DNA of 64,000 nucleotides from Proteus terrae (GCF_003144325.1 NZ_PENS01000001.1:310001-374000), one strand, 5' to 3'; counted from the first letter of the stretch, positions 8,137 to 17,618 are shown. The notes: generated by a model not told the origin, from the letters alone. A program made the numbers and translations.

Positions 8137-10056
8137 TTAATAACGACTATTCCACTCATTTTGAGTCAGTACAGGCTGCTGTTCACCCGCAAAGTAGCTA
8201 TAGAAAACTGCAAAAGAGAGTACATTTTTGACATAACCTCGCGTTTCAGCAAAAGGGATACTTTCAACAAACGCTATTGCATCTAATTGACCATTTGCAT
8301 CAGATAACCAACGATCAACGCGCGCAGGCCCCGCATTATACGCAGCACTTGCTAAAATACGGTTTTGGTTAAAACGTTGATAGACAGAATCAAGATATGC
8401 CGTACCAATCTCAATATTCTTCACAGGATTTGTTAACTGCGCACTACTGACATAACCCGTAATACCCGCCTGTTTTACCGTAAATTCGGCTGTTTTTGGC
8501 ATTACCTGCATTAAACCTGTTGCCCCCGCTGAAGAGCGTGCTTGTGGGTTCCACGCACTTTCTTGACGAGCAATTGCCATCGCATAATTGCGATCTATCG
8601 ATTTATCTTTCGTGTATTGCTCAAACTCATTTTTCCAAGCAAGAGGGAAACGTTCTTCTAGATGATCCCACATTTTACCTGTGATCGTGGCCTGTACTGC
8701 TAAATCAGCCCATTTTTGCTCATACGCATAACGCGCTAATTCAGACTGTATTTGCGCTGGCTGTGAAGCAATATAGTTTGCCCACTCTGATCGCGCTAAG
8801 TTGTCCATTTGCCAATACATTAACTCACGAACACGCTGTATTTCTGGCTGATTAGGGATACTTGGTGAAACACTGGGTGCCTTATCTATTACCATCACAT
8901 AAGGCTTACCTAATTTGGTCGCTGCAACCATAGGGTAAAAACCACGATTTTGTGTCAGCGCTTCTAAAATAGCTTGTGCTTCACTGTTTTTACCTTGTGA
9001 TTGCAACACCATTGCACGCCAATAACGCCACTCTTCCTTATTTTTACTTTCAGGTGAGAGTCTTTCTAGCCATAATGCCAATTCAGCTGGTTGGTTTTGG
9101 CTTAATGCTAGTCGTACTCGACGCTCACGCAATGTATCAGATGCAGTGTCTTGAATAACGCTATCACGCCATTTTACCTGCTCTGGTGTCGCATAAGGCA
9201 TATATTGCCACGCCACCGTATCACGCATTAACTGACGTTCACTCGCCGTCATTTTTTGGGCATGTGCGATATTATCAATTTGTGCTCTAGCTGCATCTGC
9301 ATCTTTTCTTGCCCAACGAGAAAATGCAGATTGTATGATTGAGCGAGAAAAATCCGTCGGTGAAAGAGCGGTTGCATATCGCCCCACTAAGTTTGGATAG
9401 TCTTGTAATTCAACCAAGGCATCGCTAATAGTTTGATAATTCTGAGGAAGGCGCCGTGCCAAGTAAGCAGCAAGTCCCGTATTACCATTTTTAATCGCTA
9501 AGTTAATGCGCTCTAACACTAATTCTGGAGTTAATTGATTCGCCTTTTGCCATTCATCAAAAAGAGCATCGCAACTTGATGGCATTGAGGTGCCATTTAG
9601 CCATGCTTCTTTAGCACCTACCCACGCGGTTTGAATATCGCCTGTTGCCCATTTTGCATAATAATAATTACATCTTGCAGCTTTAGGGTTGGGTGGATTT
9701 GGGCTAAAAGTCAGTAAATTTTGCCACTCTTGGCGTTTTGCCAATTCATTTACAAATAGAGAAGGAAGTGCTTTTGCTGGTGGTAATGTAGGATATTTGG
9801 CTACAAATTCAGTGACTACAGCTGGTGCAATCACATCAAGATTGTCCGTAATTTGACGGTATTCCAAATAGGGATAAAGTGGGTAACTTTGCAATGTTGG
9901 AAGTAATTTTTCTACTTCATCTATTTTTTTAAGATCCCATGCAGCTTTAATTTCTTGATAACGAACACGTTGTTCACTTAATGAATCAGCTTGTGCCCAT
10001 GTAGAAAAACACAATGCACCTATTGCTACTGCTAATGACCATGTTTGCTTTACCAC
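8137..10056 (-). CDS. slt: Soluble lytic murein transglycosylase Slt70
   Basis: Slt cleaves the MurNAc-GlcNAc bond of peptidoglycan in the periplasm, forming 1,6-anhydro ends, and helps degrade uncrosslinked strands. The 639-aa precursor has a signal peptide (residues 1-23, AQA-DS). A long superhelical U-domain follows, and then the C-terminal lysozyme-like domain with catalytic Glu in ARQESAWNPQARSSAGATGL and QVMPKTA. The start is GTG at 10056 behind GGGAG. It is divergent from ettA. A strong Fur-like site lies about 50 bp upstream of the start (see findings). Length matches E. coli Slt (645). Confidence 0.96.
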   Translation of the reverse strand: MVKQTWSLAVAIGALCFSTWAQADSLSEQRVRYQEIKAAWDLKKIDEVEKLLPTLQSYPLYPYLEYRQITDNLDVIAPAVVTEFVAKYPTLPPAKALPSLFVNELAKRQEWQNLLTFSPNPPNPKAARCNYYYAKWATGDIQTAWVGAKEAWLNGTSMPSSCDALFDEWQKANQLTPELVLERINLAIKNGNTGLAAYLARRLPQNYQTISDALVELQDYPNLVGRYATALSPTDFSRSIIQSAFSRWARKDADAARAQIDNIAHAQKMTASERQLMRDTVAWQYMPYATPEQVKWRDSVIQDTASDTLRERRVRLALSQNQPAELALWLERLSPESKNKEEWRYWRAMVLQSQGKNSEAQAILEALTQNRGFYPMVAATKLGKPYVMVIDKAPSVSPSIPNQPEIQRVRELMYWQMDNLARSEWANYIASQPAQIQSELARYAYEQKWADLAVQATITGKMWDHLEERFPLAWKNEFEQYTKDKSIDRNYAMAIARQESAWNPQARSSAGATGLMQVMPKTAEFTVKQAGITGYVSSAQLTNPVKNIEIGTAYLDSVYQRFNQNRILASAAYNAGPARVDRWLSDANGQLDAIAFVESIPFAETRGYVKNVLSFAVFYSYFAGEQQPVLTQNEWNSRY

Positions 10057-10397
10057 GTAATTTCTCCCACTTCAAATAGAACCACCAAAGACTGAATACA
10101 TTAGCTAATATGATAATCATTAACAATGTAAGTTCCCCTCTTTAAGATAAATATTCATTACTTTCAGAGGAAGTACGAAAGGTAGATAAAAACCTCTCTT
10201 TTGACTAAGGTTTTCTTTTATAAATCGGGTATACTGGCGACTTTCATCATTTTCGGGTCTTTGGCAAATACTGACATTGACTTTGCTATTGTTCATTTTG
10301 GTGCCATAAACACGCGGCTTAATTACAAAAAATTTGTTTTTAGCGCGAAAAGTGGCTCCTCAGATAAAATCTCTTTTATAATCAAAGGGTAATTATA
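10057..10397. other. Intergenic region between slt and ettA
   Basis: These 341 bp between divergent genes hold a Fur-like operator (10106-10124) and a TATACT -10-like hexamer at 10230-10235 facing ettA. TTGACT at 10201 is 23 bp from that hexamer, too far for a standard pair. A 63-codon open frame here shows no features of a gene. Confidence 0.5.
10106..10124. promoter_or_regulatory. Strong Fur-like site upstream of slt
   Basis: TAATATGATAATCATTAAC matches 15 of the 19 positions of the Fur consensus GATAATGATAATCATTATC, including an uninterrupted run of 13. It lies 50 bp before the slt start codon and about 275 bp before ettA. Judged by eye; binding is untested. Confidence 0.5.
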
Positions 10398-12065
10398 GTG
10401 GCTCAATACGTTTATAGTATGTTGCGTGTCGGGAAAATAGTCCCGCCTAAGCGACATATCCTTAAAAACATTTCACTCAGCTTCTTCCCGGGCGCGAAAA
10501 TTGGTGTGCTTGGTCTTAATGGTGCCGGTAAATCAACATTACTACGCATCATGGCAGGTATTGATACTGATATCGAAGGTGAAGCACGTCCACAACCAGG
10601 TATTAAAATTGGTTACTTACCACAAGAACCAAAATTAAATCCTGAACATACCGTACGTGAAGCCGTTGAAGAAGCCGTCAGCGAACTGAAAAACGCATTA
10701 AACCGCCTTGATGAAGTTTATGCGGCTTATGCCGATCCTGATGCTGATTTCGATAAATTAGCAAAAGAACAAGGTCAGCTAGAAGCGATTATTCAATCTC
10801 ATGATGGGCATAACCTTGAAAACCAATTAGAGCGTGCAGCAGAAGCGCTGCGTTTACCTGAATGGGACGCGAAAATTGAGAAACTTTCAGGGGGTGAGCG
10901 CCGTCGTGTTGCTATCTGTCGTCTTCTTTTAGAAAAACCAGATATGCTGTTATTAGATGAACCAACTAACCACTTAGACGCAGAATCTGTAGCTTGGTTA
11001 GAACGCTTCTTACACGATTATGAAGGTACCGTTGTGGCGATCACGCACGACCGTTACTTCCTTGATAACGTAGCAGGTTGGATCTTAGAACTTGACCGTG
11101 GTGAAGGTATTCCATGGGAAGGTAACTACTCTTCATGGTTAGAGCAAAAAGATGCACGTCTTGAGCAAGAAGCGGCAACCGAAGCGGCTCGCCATAAATC
11201 TATTCAGAAAGAACTTGAGTGGATCCGCCAAAATCCTAAAGGTCGTCAAGCAAAAGGTAAGGCTCGTCTTGCTCGCTTTGAAGAACTTAACAACGTTGAT
11301 TATCAAAAACGTAATGAAACCAGTGAACTCTTTATTCCACCTGGACCACGTTTAGGGGATAAAGTGTTAGAAATTAATAATCTAACAAAATCTTATGGTG
11401 ATCGCGTTCTGATCGATGATTTAAGCTTCTCTATTCCTAAAGGGGCGATTGTCGGTATTATCGGCCCTAACGGTGCGGGTAAATCAACACTATTTCGAAT
11501 GATCTCTGGTCAAGAGCAACCTGATTCAGGCACCTTAACACTTGGTGATACTGTTAAGTTGGCATCGGTTGATCAGTTCCGCGATAGTATGGATGACAGT
11601 AAAACGGTTTGGGAAGAAGTTTCAGGTGGCCAAGACATTATGCGTATTGGTAATTTTGAAATTCCAAGCCGTGCTTATGTTGGTCGCTTTAACTTTAAAG
11701 GCGTTGATCAAGGTAAACGTGTTGGCGAACTGTCTGGTGGTGAGCGTGGTCGTTTACACCTTGCTAAACTGCTGCAAGTTGGCGGTAATATGTTACTGCT
11801 CGATGAACCAACCAACGACCTCGACGTTGAAACTTTACGTGCATTAGAAAATGCCCTGTTAGAATTCCCAGGTTGTGCGATGGTTATTTCCCATGACCGT
11901 TGGTTCCTTGACCGTATTGCCACACATATCATCGATTACCAAGATGAAGGTAAAGTGGAATTCTTTGAAGGTAACTTTACTGAATATGAAGAATACAAAA
12001 AACGTACATTAGGTAACGATGCTATTCAGCCTCGTCGCATGAAGTACAAACGTATGAGTAAATAA
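10398..12065 (+). CDS. ettA: Energy-dependent translational throttle protein EttA
   Basis: EttA is an ABC-F protein that binds the ribosomal E site and gates the first elongation step according to the ATP/ADP ratio. The 555-aa soluble protein has two ATP-binding domains: Walker A GLNGAGKSTLL and GPNGAGKSTLF, signatures LSGGERRRV and LSGGERGRL, and two LLDEPTN Walker B motifs. The linker between them is basic (KGRQAKGKARLARFEELN). It has no membrane segments. Length equals E. coli EttA, and the GTG start followed by AQYVY also agrees. It is single-gene, with a terminator 30 bp downstream. Confidence 0.97.
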   Translation: MAQYVYSMLRVGKIVPPKRHILKNISLSFFPGAKIGVLGLNGAGKSTLLRIMAGIDTDIEGEARPQPGIKIGYLPQEPKLNPEHTVREAVEEAVSELKNALNRLDEVYAAYADPDADFDKLAKEQGQLEAIIQSHDGHNLENQLERAAEALRLPEWDAKIEKLSGGERRRVAICRLLLEKPDMLLLDEPTNHLDAESVAWLERFLHDYEGTVVAITHDRYFLDNVAGWILELDRGEGIPWEGNYSSWLEQKDARLEQEAATEAARHKSIQKELEWIRQNPKGRQAKGKARLARFEELNNVDYQKRNETSELFIPPGPRLGDKVLEINNLTKSYGDRVLIDDLSFSIPKGAIVGIIGPNGAGKSTLFRMISGQEQPDSGTLTLGDTVKLASVDQFRDSMDDSKTVWEEVSGGQDIMRIGNFEIPSRAYVGRFNFKGVDQGKRVGELSGGERGRLHLAKLLQVGGNMLLLDEPTNDLDVETLRALENALLEFPGCAMVISHDRWFLDRIATHIIDYQDEGKVEFFEGNFTEYEEYKKRTLGNDAIQPRRMKYKRMSK

Positions 12066-12092
12066 TCGAATTTATTTACGGTATTCGATAAT

Positions 12093-12124
12093 AAAAAAGC
12101 AGAGATTATTCTCTGCTTTTTTAT
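12093..12124. terminator. Terminator between ettA and the tonB-like gene
   Basis: A 12-bp perfect stem (AAAAAAGCAGAG at 12093-12104 with its complement at 12111-12122) has a 6-nt loop. It can serve both convergent genes. Confidence 0.85.
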
Positions 12125-12153
12125 ATTTTAAGATCTAGCACGTAACGTTTTGG

Positions 12154-12951
12154 TTAACTGTTCTGTTTATAATCAAAACTTAAAGGTGCCGTAAACGAAA
12201 TACTCCCATTTTCTAAACGATAACTTTCTGGTACTGGAAATGGCGAAGCGCGTTTAATTGTATTTAAAGCCTCTTTATCAAGAAGGCGATTACCTGATGA
12301 TGTTTCTACTTTTACATCTAATAATTCACCTTTGGCATTTAACACAATAGAAACTTGTGTCACGCCCGTTGCTTTAAAGCGCAATGCTGTTCGAGGATAA
12401 CGTTTATAGGCATTAATATGGCTATGAACCAAGCTTTCCCATCCTATCTGTCCACTCACAGAAGAGGAAGATAAACTATTAAACTGAGCACTACTGCTTG
12501 TATTAGAGCCTGAAATAGGCGCGCTTGTTACATCCGATGGCGCTTCTGAGACAGGAAGATCATCAGGGACTTTTACTGCAACCGGCTTTGGTTTAACCAC
12601 TGGCTTTACTTTCGGTTTTTCTGGAATGCGCTCATAAGTACCCTGTGCCACTACTGGCATTTTAGGCAAATCCAATACTTCTTTCACAGGCTCTGGTTCT
12701 GTTTCTGCTGGCTCAGGAACAGACATCACTTTCTCAGGCCCAACAGGAACTTCTTTTGTTTCTGCCTGTGCTAGTTGATAGATACCAAGATCCATTGTCA
12801 TCGCGGGTGGTAAAACGCCATGGCGTTCATCTTTAGATGTTATCCAGCCAATAGCGACAACAACTAACGTTGCATGAAATAAAATACTGGCGGTTAATCC
12901 ACCAATAGAAAATGAACCACGGCGCGAAAAAGTCGCCGACATACTACTCAT
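12154..12951 (-). CDS. TonB-family energy transducer
   Basis: This 265-aa protein has TonB architecture: a short cytoplasmic N-terminus, one membrane anchor (about residues 17-38), and a periplasmic Pro/Lys/Glu-rich stretch (PKVKPVVKPKPVAVKVP). The C-terminal TonB domain has YPRTALRFKATG, DVKVETSSG and ASPFPVPE. It carries proton-motive energy to outer-membrane receptors together with ExbB/ExbD, which are not in this window. The ATG at 12951 follows TGAGG; the upstream frame of 36 codons runs through the promoter region. It is divergent from the sigma factor gene of a receptor/ABC/protease operon, so it may be that system's dedicated TonB. Whether it is the only TonB of the cell cannot be told from here. 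Confidence 0.88.
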   Translation of the reverse strand: MSSMSATFSRRGSFSIGGLTASILFHATLVVVAIGWITSKDERHGVLPPAMTMDLGIYQLAQAETKEVPVGPEKVMSVPEPAETEPEPVKEVLDLPKMPVVAQGTYERIPEKPKVKPVVKPKPVAVKVPDDLPVSEAPSDVTSAPISGSNTSSSAQFNSLSSSSVSGQIGWESLVHSHINAYKRYPRTALRFKATGVTQVSIVLNAKGELLDVKVETSSGNRLLDKEALNTIKRASPFPVPESYRLENGSISFTAPLSFDYKQNS

Positions 12952-13001
12952 AATTCTTGCCTCAGATTTTCTTTCTTGTGAATTATAGGCATAATATAAA
13001 C

Positions 13002-13062
13002 ACAAATGATATTGCTTATTATTAATAATACAATAAAAAATTAGCTTGATAATTATCATAAC
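13002..13062. promoter_or_regulatory. Candidate Fur sites between tonB-like and sigma factor genes
   Basis: Two Fur-like elements lie in the divergent promoter region: ACAAATGATATTGCTTATT (13002-13020, 12 of 19 consensus positions) and the palindromic TTGATAATTATCATAA (13047-13062). Iron control of both transcripts would fit the gene content. The matches are by eye and moderate. Confidence 0.4.
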
Positions 13063-13122
13063 TTGTTCGCATGAGAAGCAGTAAGAGCTTATTATTTCAC
13101 TCTTTTTTAGACACCAGAGATT

Positions 13123-13671
13123 ATGGCTAGCGATAAATCATTGGCACAAAAAATTAGTTGTGCCTATCAATCAACCTATGGACAACTTGTGCGTTTTTTC
13201 CACAAACGTACGGGTAATTACCATGATGCAGATGATTTGTCTCAAGATGTGTTTACACTATGGCTAAACAGAAAAGAACAAACACCTGTACAAGAACAGC
13301 GTGCTTTTCTGTTTAAAATAGCGAACCACGTTTTGATTGACCATTGGAGAAAAAATCAAAAGCAAAAAGATATCTATCAGGATGATTATGAACTAGATGA
13401 CGCCGCTCAAAGCTATACCACGGAGCTTGATCCGGGATATGTCCTTGAGCATCAACAGCGTTTAGATCTACTTAGCGAAGCAATTGAAACATTACCTCCA
13501 CGCCGTCGAGAAGCATTTGTTCTTTATCGTTTTGATGGACTATCACAAAGCGAAATTGCAGAGCAAATGGAAATCTCAATCAGCATGGTGGAAAAACATA
13601 TTGCTGCTGCCCTATTACATTGCAAAAGATATGTCGATGCAGGACAGGAGAAGTGCACGAATGATGAGTAA
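13123..13671 (+). CDS. FecI-type ECF sigma factor
   Basis: A 182-aa extracytoplasmic-function sigma factor of the FecI kind. Region 2 includes DADDLSQDVFTLWLNR and FLFKIANHVLIDHWRKNQ. Region 4 includes LPPRRREAFVLYRFDGLSQSEIAEQMEISISMVEKHI. Such factors transcribe TonB-receptor genes when the receptor senses its ligand and relays through a FecR protein. The ATG at 13123 opens the operon. The stop overlaps the anti-sigma gene start by 11 bp, so the two are translationally coupled. No recognisable FecI-type target promoter was identified with confidence. Confidence 0.93.
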   Translation: MASDKSLAQKISCAYQSTYGQLVRFFHKRTGNYHDADDLSQDVFTLWLNRKEQTPVQEQRAFLFKIANHVLIDHWRKNQKQKDIYQDDYELDDAAQSYTTELDPGYVLEHQQRLDLLSEAIETLPPRRREAFVLYRFDGLSQSEIAEQMEISISMVEKHIAAALLHCKRYVDAGQEKCTNDE

Positions 13672-14689
13672 GCCGGAGAAAAACATACCGGAAACGAAAC
13701 CTCACACAGATGAGGATCTAGACTCCTTTTTTTTGGAGACTAATGATGAATTACTCAATGAATCGACTGATGAGCAAGCAGCCCTTTGGTTCACCCGACA
13801 ACACAGCCAAAGGATGACTCCCAAACAACGCCAAGCATTTAAAATATGGATAGAAAATGATGTAAACCGGCAAGCGTATCAAGATATTGCGGGGATCTGG
13901 CGTCAATGCGATGCATTACCACGACCAACAATAGCCACAGTTGAAAAGAAAAAACGCTCTCCTTGGCGTCCAATGATCCACACCACTGCTACTCTTTGTT
14001 TACTTACTGTTTTGTATCTTCCTTATAGTCATTTACCTGCATTATTGATGGATAATATGACGCTTGCAACCAGCGACTTACCGAAAGAAATGACCTTAGC
14101 TGATGGCTCTAAAGTCTATTTAGACAGAAACACACAGGTAAGAGTGGCTTATGTGCAAGCAGAAAGACAGCTATGGTTAGATAAAGGACAAGCCTATTTC
14201 AAGGTCAAATCAAATCCTTATCGCCCCTTTTATGTTCATGCGGATACTCGATTAATTAAAGTTGTCGGCACTGAATTTGAAGTTAGTCGCTATGATAACC
14301 ACCAAATTAACGTTGCTGTCCATGAAGGGATTGTTGAAGTAAAAGCAACACCAAAATCGTCCCCAGCCTATTTGTATGCAGGCTCTCAAGCCACCAGCAC
14401 ATTAGCAAATGACAATTTTGTTATCTCTTCGGTCAACATTGATTCCGTGGGAAGTTGGCGTTTTGGCCAACTGCATTTCTTTGAGCGTCCATTAAATGAA
14501 GTGATAGCTAAACTCAAACCTTATCTTGATATCAATATTCAAATTTCCTCACCCGAAATTGCCAACATGAAAGTCTCGGGAATAGCTAACATAAATGATG
14601 CCAAAGACTTTATTACCGCAATTCCACTTATATTGCCGGTTAATGTCGTTTTTACTGATAAAAATAATGCGTTAATTATCAACAAGTAA
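13661..14689 (+). CDS. FecR-type anti-sigma / signal transducer
   Basis: This 342-aa protein is of the FecR family, which holds the partner sigma factor in check and passes the receptor signal across the inner membrane. A cytoplasmic N-terminal domain comes first (DUF4880-like, ALWFTRQHSQRMTPKQRQAF...W). One membrane segment follows (about residues 109-127, TATLCLLTVLYLPYSHL), then the periplasmic FecR core (MTLADGSKVYLDRNTQV, LWLDKGQAYFKV, VVGTEFEVS, VAVHEGIVEV). The C-terminal STN-like region begins at LNEVIAKLKPYL. The start is one of two adjacent ATGs (13661/13664) behind AGGAG. An open frame reaching further upstream lies inside the sigma gene. Confidence 0.92.
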   Translation: MMSKPEKNIPETKPHTDEDLDSFFLETNDELLNESTDEQAALWFTRQHSQRMTPKQRQAFKIWIENDVNRQAYQDIAGIWRQCDALPRPTIATVEKKKRSPWRPMIHTTATLCLLTVLYLPYSHLPALLMDNMTLATSDLPKEMTLADGSKVYLDRNTQVRVAYVQAERQLWLDKGQAYFKVKSNPYRPFYVHADTRLIKVVGTEFEVSRYDNHQINVAVHEGIVEVKATPKSSPAYLYAGSQATSTLANDNFVISSVNIDSVGSWRFGQLHFFERPLNEVIAKLKPYLDINIQISSPEIANMKVSGIANINDAKDFITAIPLILPVNVVFTDKNNALIINK

Positions 14690-14720
14690 AAAGAAATATG
14701 AAAAATATTCTTTTTTACAG

Positions 14721-14740
14721 GTGAGGATAATTCTCATTTC
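14721..14740 (+). promoter_or_regulatory. Candidate Fur site before the receptor gene
   Basis: GTGAGGATAATTCTCATTTC contains an interrupted palindrome resembling a Fur box (GATAAT-T-CTCATT). It lies 53 bp upstream of the receptor start, between the anti-sigma and receptor genes, where an internal promoter is expected. Judged by eye. Confidence 0.4.
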
Positions 14741-14792
14741 ACCCTCTTCCCTAGTAACAACAATTATTAAGTTAGTGAATGGGATTGGTGAA

Positions 14793-17555
14793 ATGAAAAT
14801 GAATAACAAAAAAGAGATCCTTAAGAGGTCTCTGCTAGCATTGCTAATAAGTACCACTATTGTCGCACCTTGCGCTTATGCATCTACCGTTTCAGTGGCT
14901 TTGCCAGAACAGTCTTTGGCTGATTCATTAAGTGCCATTGCAAAACAAGGGCAAGTACAAATTTTATTTGATGCAAATTCGATCAAAAACCTGCGGGCTC
15001 CAGCACTTTCAGGTCAATTTGAAACCCAAACTGCATTACAAAAAGTCTTAATTGGTAGTGGTTTAGAAATTATTCCACAAGGAAGTGGATTTGTTATTCG
15101 TCCTCTCGCCACAACTAACGCGATTGTTATTCCTGAAGTTAAAGTCACCGGTGTCGGTAGTACTTATCACCCAGCTACCGATGTCATTTCCGCTCCGCAA
15201 TACCTCACGTCAGAAGAGATAAAACAGCGTAATACCGGTGATGGCAACATCACTGACCTACTAAAAAGTAACCCCGCAGTTCAATTCTCCAATAATGACA
15301 GCACGTCAATGAATCAGGGTGAAATTAAACCCTCACGCATTTCTATTCATGGTTCTAGCAGTTATCAAAACTCTTATAAACTTGATGGTGTCAGCTTTAA
15401 CAATGACTTTGATCCGGCTAATTCAGGTAATGGTGAAACCAATACTCGAGTAACCAGTGATGAACAAGGGATGTACCTTGATAGTCGTTTAATTGATAGC
15501 GTCACGGTTTACGATAACAATATTCCTGTTGAATTTGGCGGGTTTACAGGAGGCACCGTTGATGTGCAGAGTCGTCGCTGGTCTGGTGAAACTCATGCTA
15601 ATGCTTATTACCGCACAACGCGTTCAAGCTGGAATAATATTTTTACTGATCCAAAACTAAATTTTGATACAGCCAATAATGATTTTAGTAATCCTGCCCG
15701 TTTCCAGAAAAAATACGACAAACAAAACTTTGGTGGTTGGTTTGAAACAGGGTTAACTGAGCATACAGGTTTAATATTCTCTGCTTCTCGCCGTGAATCA
15801 ACCATTCCGATGATGATGAGTAGTGCGGGAGGTTTTATTCACACACCTGACTATCAATTAGAACAAGTTGAACAAAACGCAGGTTATCGTGACCAAACTC
15901 GTACCTCAGATAACTATTTTATCAAATATTCTTGGGATATTTCAGAGACCCAATCTCTTGATTTATCAAGTAATATCGCGCGTTATAAAAGCTATTTATT
16001 CTCAGGTTCAGTCTATAACTCAGGCTATGATAATGAGCATAATGGTTTAAGTTTCACTGCGCTTTATAAACATAAATTAGATCTCGGAACATTAGAATTA
16101 ACAACGGGTTATCAAAAACTAGAAGATAAACGAACGAATGATCAAAATTACTTTATTCGTTTAGATGATGCAATTACTGGTTGGTCAACACCAACAAGTT
16201 ATAACAGTGGAGGTCAGGGTGATCTAAAGAGTAATCAAGAAACCGTAAGCACTAAAGCGATAATGCGCTTTAACGCGTTCGACTTAGGCTCAACCATACA
16301 CCAGCCCACAACGGGCTTTGAAGTTGCTCGAACTAAAGGCTCTTATATCAGAGATAAAGATTTTTATAGTTATTTCTATACAGGAATAACTAATCCCGAT
16401 ACAAACGAGTGGAGTGGCGGACGTTCAAATACAACACGCTTCCGATCAGGAAGCCATAGTGCAACCTATACAAACTATGCAATCTATCTTGATGATAATA
16501 TTCAATATAAACGCTTAACACTGCGTCCTGGTATTCGTTTAGATAGAGATGATTTTGTTCAAAGAAACAATATTTCACCTCGTTTAAGTGGTACTTATGA
16601 TATTTGGGGCACAGGCAATACGCTCTTAATCGGTGGTGTAAACCGTTACTACGGCCGCTCCATGTTAACTTATGCATTGTATGGGGCACAAAATGCAGGC
16701 TTGCAACACTGTTACTTCGATTGCGAATCACCTAATGCCAATTGGAATAACCGTACAGACTTTGACGGTCTAGATTCTTTAAAAACGCCTTACAACGACG
16801 AATTCACATTGGGCTTGCAACAAGAAATCGCCTCAACCACTTGGCGTTTACAATACGTTCATCGTAATGGTCGTGATGAAGTGCGTAGTGATACAAAATA
16901 TCCAGGTAGCACTGATTACGAAAAAATGAATATTCGTGCATTCAATAACAAGGGCCGTAGTTCACACGATACCGTGACTTTATCGGTGAAAAATAGCCAG
17001 CCTTGGGAATTAGCACAAGCTGATCATATTTTTAATGCTTCAATAAGTTGGCAACAAAGCAAAACCAATACCCCTAAAGATTCAGGTTATGCCGACTTTA
17101 GTCCAAATACTCAAAACGTTAACCGAAACAAAGTGCTATATGACGGAAAAATCATTGATGCCAAAGACTTACCCTCTGGTAACTTCAATTCTCCATTAAA
17201 AGTCACAGCAGATCTTACAAGTGTTTGGGATGAATGGAATGTGACTTGGTTTAACCAATTACAATGGAATAGCTGGCGCTCTCAAGCAGAAAAAACCAAT
17301 AACGGCAACCCAATTAAAACACCTGAAGCGGGTTATATTTATGCCTATAAAAAACAGAACTACAGTAGCCGCTTTACTTGGGATACCAAACTAAGCTGGC
17401 AACCTGAGTTTGCTCATGGTGTTGGTGTGTCAATTGAAGTTAACAACGTATTAAATACTCGAAACGTTGCTGATCACTTTACTTACAAAGATAAAGAATA
17501 CAAATCGTATGAGCCAGGTCGTCAGTTCTGGTTACAAGTTAGCTACGACTATTAA
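14793..17555 (+). CDS. TonB-dependent outer-membrane receptor with STN domain (YddB/FusA-like)
   Basis: A 920-aa outer-membrane transporter. After a signal peptide (cleavage near residue 31, CAYA-ST) there is an STN signalling domain (about 32-105, ALPEQSLADSLSAIAKQG). Next come a plug domain (from about VTGVGSTYHPATDVISAPQ) and a 22-strand-type barrel ending in the typical aromatic C-terminus FWLQVSYDY. The STN domain is the part that contacts FecR, matching the upstream sigma/anti-sigma pair. With the downstream ABC exporter-like gene and M16 protease it resembles E. coli yddA-yddB-pqqL and the Fus ferredoxin system. The start at 14793 gives a signal peptide; an upstream GTG at 14721 lies in the Fur-like site. 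Substrate unknown. Confidence 0.9.
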   Translation: MKMNNKKEILKRSLLALLISTTIVAPCAYASTVSVALPEQSLADSLSAIAKQGQVQILFDANSIKNLRAPALSGQFETQTALQKVLIGSGLEIIPQGSGFVIRPLATTNAIVIPEVKVTGVGSTYHPATDVISAPQYLTSEEIKQRNTGDGNITDLLKSNPAVQFSNNDSTSMNQGEIKPSRISIHGSSSYQNSYKLDGVSFNNDFDPANSGNGETNTRVTSDEQGMYLDSRLIDSVTVYDNNIPVEFGGFTGGTVDVQSRRWSGETHANAYYRTTRSSWNNIFTDPKLNFDTANNDFSNPARFQKKYDKQNFGGWFETGLTEHTGLIFSASRRESTIPMMMSSAGGFIHTPDYQLEQVEQNAGYRDQTRTSDNYFIKYSWDISETQSLDLSSNIARYKSYLFSGSVYNSGYDNEHNGLSFTALYKHKLDLGTLELTTGYQKLEDKRTNDQNYFIRLDDAITGWSTPTSYNSGGQGDLKSNQETVSTKAIMRFNAFDLGSTIHQPTTGFEVARTKGSYIRDKDFYSYFYTGITNPDTNEWSGGRSNTTRFRSGSHSATYTNYAIYLDDNIQYKRLTLRPGIRLDRDDFVQRNNISPRLSGTYDIWGTGNTLLIGGVNRYYGRSMLTYALYGAQNAGLQHCYFDCESPNANWNNRTDFDGLDSLKTPYNDEFTLGLQQEIASTTWRLQYVHRNGRDEVRSDTKYPGSTDYEKMNIRAFNNKGRSSHDTVTLSVKNSQPWELAQADHIFNASISWQQSKTNTPKDSGYADFSPNTQNVNRNKVLYDGKIIDAKDLPSGNFNSPLKVTADLTSVWDEWNVTWFNQLQWNSWRSQAEKTNNGNPIKTPEAGYIYAYKKQNYSSRFTWDTKLSWQPEFAHGVGVSIEVNNVLNTRNVADHFTYKDKEYKSYEPGRQFWLQVSYDY

Positions 17556-17618
17556 TAAATTGACGAAGTTAATGTGAGCAACCAAGTCGATATACAATAA
17601 AAATATGACCAATAAGCA

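Noticed and set aside
10201-10392. 63-codon open frame between slt and ettA
   Set aside because: No ribosome site, no family resemblance, and it overlaps the expected ettA promoter.
13484-13660. 59-codon upstream extension of the FecR-type gene
   Set aside because: It lies wholly inside the sigma factor gene in another frame; the AGGAG before 13661 marks the real start.
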